Below are positions 60,788 through 64,000 of a stretch of DNA of 64,000 nucleotides, piece after piece (positions within the stretch are counted from its first letter, which is position 1; every line of letters begins with the position of its first letter). Made by a program: the position numbers and the translations under genes. Origin of the DNA: Bacteroidota bacterium (GTDB lineage: Bacteria > Bacteroidota > Bacteroidia > AKYH767-A > 2013-40CM-41-45); the NCBI GenBank assembly GCA_016720655.1, contig JADKKE010000012.1, positions 1 to 64,000 of the forward strand, in the 5' to 3' direction. The notes under the pieces were generated by a model. That model was not told where the DNA came from. It ran no database searches and worked only from the letters and a program-made list of their open reading frames with translations.

Positions 60788-61369
60788 TCATCCGTGTATC
60801 GTCTCCCTCTTCCCATACTTTGAAATAATCTCCGCTTCGTAATCAAGGTATTCTTTCCAGCGTTGATCAACATCAACTCCATCAGCATATTTTTTCGCGA
60901 AACCAAGAAACAAAGTATAATGATTCGCTTCGCTCACCATCAGGTCGCGATAGAACTGTTTTAAATCGGGATCATTGATATTATCACTCAGTACTTTGAA
61001 ACGTTCGCAACTGCGTGCTTCAACCAATGCTGAGAATAAAAGCTTATCGACAAGCACGATATTTTTTGTGAATCCTTTGCGGATAAAGTTATTCAGTTCG
61101 AAAACATATTCATCTCTTCGTTCCTTTCCTAAAGTATATCCCCTTTCTACAATCTTTTTATGCACTTGCTGGAAGTGTTGCAGCTCCTCGCGGGCCAGTT
61201 CGAGCAATGCATCCACCATATCCGGATACTCCGGAAACTGGATCACAATATTGATCGCGTTGGTCGCAGCCTTCTGTTCACAGTAGGCATGATCCGTAAG
61301 AATTTCACTGATATTTGTTTCTACAATATTGACCCATCGCGGGTCTGTGGGCAATTTTAATCCTAACAT
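60788..61369 (-). CDS. miaE: tRNA-(2-methylthio-N6-isopentenyl)adenosine-37 hydroxylase
   Basis: A 193-residue ferritin-like di-iron protein. Metal ligands are seen in four helices: DHAYCEQKAATNAINIV (Glu), LAREELQHFQQVH (Glu, His), ALVEARSCERFKVL (Glu) and VSEANHYTLFLGF (Glu, His). It hydroxylates the ms2i6A37 tRNA modification to the ms2io6A form using oxygen. Length and motifs fit the family well. No miaA or miaB gene lies in the window. Monocistronic, minus strand. Confidence 0.93.
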   Translation of the reverse strand: MLGLKLPTDPRWVNIVETNISEILTDHAYCEQKAATNAINIVIQFPEYPDMVDALLELAREELQHFQQVHKKIVERGYTLGKERRDEYVFELNNFIRKGFTKNIVLVDKLLFSALVEARSCERFKVLSDNINDPDLKQFYRDLMVSEANHYTLFLGFAKKYADGVDVDQRWKEYLDYEAEIISKYGKRETIHG

Positions 61370-61452
61370 CTTCGTTTTAAGTAAAAATCAAGAATCGAAA
61401 ATAGGGAGAAAAATGTAAGATTCAGAATGATGAAGAAATATTATTCAGGATG

Positions 61453-61481
61453 TTGAGGGTAACAAATTGATTGTATTTTTG
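61453..61481 (+). promoter_or_regulatory. Candidate promoter TTG-N18-TATTTTTG of the 61,497 gene
   Basis: TTG at 61,453-61,455 and a perfect TAnnTTTG box at 61,474-61,481 have the spacing of Bacteroidota sigma-ABfr-type promoters. The start codon follows 15 nt later, so the leader would be about 10 nt. Confidence 0.6.
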
Positions 61482-61496
61482 TATTAAGAATTAATT

Positions 61497-61973
61497 ATGC
61501 CTCCAATAGTATTATATGGCGATCGGGTTAGCGTGAAAATCACGCGTGAATTCAAGCAGCTGGTGAATATCTCCATCGCTGCCGGAAAGTTCATTTTGTT
61601 ACATCCTGATTATGACCTGATTCGCGAAGCAATGCGATTGGAGATGTTCGAAGATGAACGACTGGAAGACTTCGAAGTCCACAACTGGCAGTTCGAAGTG
61701 GATGAAGTAATCACCTACGATCAGGGTGAAATACTCTTTTTTTATGCTCTCCTTGAACTGAGTTGCCGCATTTTTCTCTGCGAAATTGGCGACGACCTGA
61801 AAAAAATGGCCATCGATAGCGGCGAAACCGATGCCGAAGAATTTGTCCGTGTCAGAAGTTTCTTTCTCCGACAAGCCCAGGATTTCCTGCAAAACATCCG
61901 GGGTTGCTACGAAAGTGATGAAGAGTTTCAGGAATTGCTGGCGAAGATTGATCAGTTGAATTCGCTGGCTTGA
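61497..61973 (+). CDS. Acidic soluble protein of unknown function
   Basis: An intact 158-residue protein, strongly acidic (many Glu and Asp), without signal peptide or membrane helix. It starts MPPIVLYGDRVSVKITREFK. The middle has HNWQFEVDEVITYDQGEILFF, and a helical C-terminal half carries LLELSCRIFLCEIGDDLKK and RSFFLRQAQDFLQNIRGCY. I recognise no family. It has a clear promoter of its own and stands alone between miaE (divergent) and a heptanucleotide array. Confidence 0.8.
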   Translation: MPPIVLYGDRVSVKITREFKQLVNISIAAGKFILLHPDYDLIREAMRLEMFEDERLEDFEVHNWQFEVDEVITYDQGEILFFYALLELSCRIFLCEIGDDLKKMAIDSGETDAEEFVRVRSFFLRQAQDFLQNIRGCYESDEEFQELLAKIDQLNSLA

Positions 61974-61981
61974 TTTTTTTC

Positions 61982-62012
61982 TAGTGGTTAGTTTTTAGTG
62001 GTTAGTGGTTAG
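61982..62012 (+). repeat. Heptanucleotide array downstream of the 61,497 gene
   Basis: GGTTAGT heptamers with one TTTTTAGT variant run over about 30 nt, 9 nt after the stop codon. On the sense strand of the upstream gene the array is C-free. Confidence 0.7.
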
Positions 62013-62098
62013 TACTGATTGCAAACTTGAATGTTCCATACCATTTTTCTGGCTTCATATCTGGTCACCAACGCACGCGCTTCGTCCCTCGTCCCCTG

Positions 62099-64000
62099 TC
62101 ACTCGTCATCATCCTCCGGGATCGTATCTGAAGGCACAACCATTTCCCTTGCCGGACCTTTTAACTCAATGATTGGAACCAAAGCATCGTGCTCTATTTG
62201 TGTGATCAGATTTTTTTTCAATAAAAAATTTGAAACAACACGATAATAATTTTCGAAATAAGGTTTCAGTTGTCCTGTTTTATCAAAACTGTATCGGAAC
62301 CATTTTGGGTGCGGAAGCAGACTGGCAAGAAAATACTTTCCTGCAAAGTGAGATCGGCCGGTTTTTTGGAAAAATAAAATGGCGCTGCTTCACCAATACC
62401 ATAAATTCCCGGACCCAGTTCAATGATGTTCAGATAGACTTCAAACATTCGTTCTTTTGAACACAAACGATTGTTCTCAATCAACCATACGATTAGTGCT
62501 TCTTCTGCTTTGCGTGAAATTGTTTTTTTTCGCGTGAGATAAACATTCTTCACCAACTGCATACTTATTGTGCTTCCTCCCCGCACAAACTTTCCTGCCT
62601 TAAAATTTGTTGCTATGGATTTGCGAAAAGCGTCTTCATTGAAACCATTGTGATAAAAAAAGCTGCCGTCCTCCGAAGTCATCACTGCATTTCTGAAATT
62701 TATCGAAATCTGATCCAATGAGGTGAATGAAGGGTTCGAAGGGCCAATCGGAAATGCTCTCACAAATCGATCTCGCTCGTACACAGAATGAATGAACTCA
62801 CCATTCATCTTCAAGAGGTTACTATCTCCGTATTTGCGAATTCTGAATTTCTCCTTCTTCAGACTAGAGTTGAACTGCACACTGTCGGGCTGTTTTGAAT
62901 CAAGTTCAAAATCGAGAGAATAGCGCAATGTTCCATCCGCTTCGATTCCTCTCACAACATCAAACATTCCTTCCGGTAATGACCTGAAAAAGTCAGAGGA
63001 GGGTGTTTTATCCGTCCTGATTTTCAAAGTATATAATTTTGAATTCAGGCTGGTCAGACTTGCATAGGGTCTGAATGTAATTTTATCCAGCACCACAACG
63101 GAAGTACTATCAAGTGAAGCGGAATTTTTTGTCACACTTATCCGTGCATCAAAAGTTGCATGCGGTACACGAATGGTATCATCGGATATTTTTTTATGAT
63201 ACAGATTGAAATTTTCGATAGAAAAATGTCCCTGCATTTCAAGTAATCCGCTCGCGTAATGCATGTCATACAAAGCCAGATGCATTGTATCAAAACTACA
63301 GGAAGCATTCAGCAAGGGCATTAGAAATGGCAAGGATTGAGGTTCGGTAGAAAGCGGAAAAATAGCAACGTCAAATGTTTCCTCCTTTTGAGAAAAATGT
63401 CCGGTACATTTCCATTGAGACATCGTGGAATCGTCAGTGATTGTTCCCTCCAGTTGTTTGCTTGTTGAAATAAAAGATGGAATACTGATTGCCTGACTCA
63501 ATGTGTCATTGTGGAAAGAAAATCGAATATTCTTCAGCTCTGCCTGTTGGGGAGCAAGATTAAATGCTTGTCTGAGTACCTTGTTCAGGAACGCAGAATA
63601 ATTCTTTTCCGTCCTCAAAGTATCCTTCTCCTCTTTTTTATGTTTGAGAAAGTTGGAATAATTGCATGTGCCGTCATGACAACGGATACTTAATTCTGCA
63701 TTTTCAGAGTAAAGCGATTTGATACGAATATCACCTGAAATCAGGGAAGAAAAAGAAGGTTCTGCCCTGAGCGAATCCAGGTGCAACAAAGTATCTCCAT
63801 CGATCGGGATTAATGTCACCCCGGTCATTACGACTGTTGTCAGTCCTGTGAAACCAGCTTCTTTAACATTTAAATTCATTTGGTAATCCGAATTCAAACG
63901 ACCGCTAATTTTTGTCAAAAGACTCTGTAAAACCATATTCCTGAAAAGGAAATAACCCAACACCCTCGTCACGAGGATGAAAGTCAATACAATGGCAGAT
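62099..64000 (-). CDS. Peptidoglycan transglycosylase (GT51) with AsmA-like N-terminal region, 5'-partial, one frameshift
   Basis: The gene runs off the right window edge. The C-terminal third is a GT51 glycosyltransferase domain: TSEDGSFFYHNGF (catalytic Glu), FVRGGSTISMQLVKNVYL, RKAEEALIVWLIE and KERMFEVYLNIIELGPGIYGIGEAA. A frame break near 62,325 (one G lost) hides the end. Corrected, it reads ESIFLASLLPHPKWFRYSF and stops at the codon complementary to 62,099-62,101. The first 400 residues visible are a beta-rich region (LLTKISGRLNSDYQMNLNVKEAG, LDSLRAEPSFSSLI) like AsmA-type lipid-transport domains, after one membrane helix. The role is polymerising lipid II glycan chains in the periplasm. 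Confidence 0.87.

Noticed and set aside
1..64000. tRNA or rRNA genes
   Set aside because: Reading the intergenic spaces on both strands, I saw no cloverleaf-like segment with the conserved T-loop bases and no rRNA-like conserved stretches; a covariance search could still find a divergent tRNA.

Overview
The window comes from a member of the Bacteroidota. Nine predicted secreted proteins end in type IX secretion (T9SS) sorting domains. Several promoters carry the Bacteroidota -7 box TAnnTTTG, and Shine-Dalgarno sequences are largely absent. The order or family cannot be fixed from this sequence alone. Many genes are cut by single-base frameshifts, including normally indispensable ones (glyA, the (p)ppGpp synthetase/hydrolase gene). 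Most of those I could place fall in short homopolymers or base doublets. This looks more like uncorrected long-read consensus error than gene decay, so I describe each gene as one locus across its frames.

Layout. Positions 1-6000 form an AT-rich, heavily frameshifted accessory block. It holds the 3' part of an M14 zinc carboxypeptidase, a phage-type DUF5675 protein, a multi-pass membrane protein carrying a trypsin-like GDSG protease domain, a secreted protein with a barrel-like C-terminus, and a small membrane protein. Positions 6000-20,500 are a repeat-rich region with T9SS-exported beta-propeller-type proteins, an orphan exported protein, a methyltransferase, one IS4-type element, one IS3-type element, and two families of hairpin-bearing dispersed repeats. 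Positions 20,500-36,000 hold large T9SS adhesin-like genes on the minus strand, a paired M16 protease, a MORN-repeat protein, nitronate monooxygenase, a sugar-phosphate nucleotidyltransferase and glyA.

Positions 35,700-46,100 are mainly core metabolism and regulation: hmgA and a fumarylacetoacetase-family enzyme (end of tyrosine degradation), a Rel/SpoT enzyme, a Fur-family regulator, a STAS protein and purA. Positions 46,100-52,300 carry an S1/P1-nuclease/phospholipase C-like protein, a lipoprotein, a LytS/LytT-type two-component system, comB and gcvT. Positions 52,300-57,500 are a surface-polysaccharide cluster (glycosyltransferase, methyltransferase, sugar epimerase and a CapD/PglF-type membrane dehydratase). 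The rest holds another T9SS protein, a 4HBT thioesterase, miaE, an unknown acidic protein and a partial GT51 peptidoglycan transglycosylase.

The two observations most worth following are these. (i) Degenerate tandem arrays with a strict 7-nt period recur at unrelated gene boundaries. Arrays 5' of genes are G-free on the sense strand, and arrays 3' of genes are C-free. (ii) A compact membrane-protease, exported-protein and membrane-protein cassette sits beside phage-like and carboxypeptidase genes. No rRNA, tRNA or CRISPR array was recognised.
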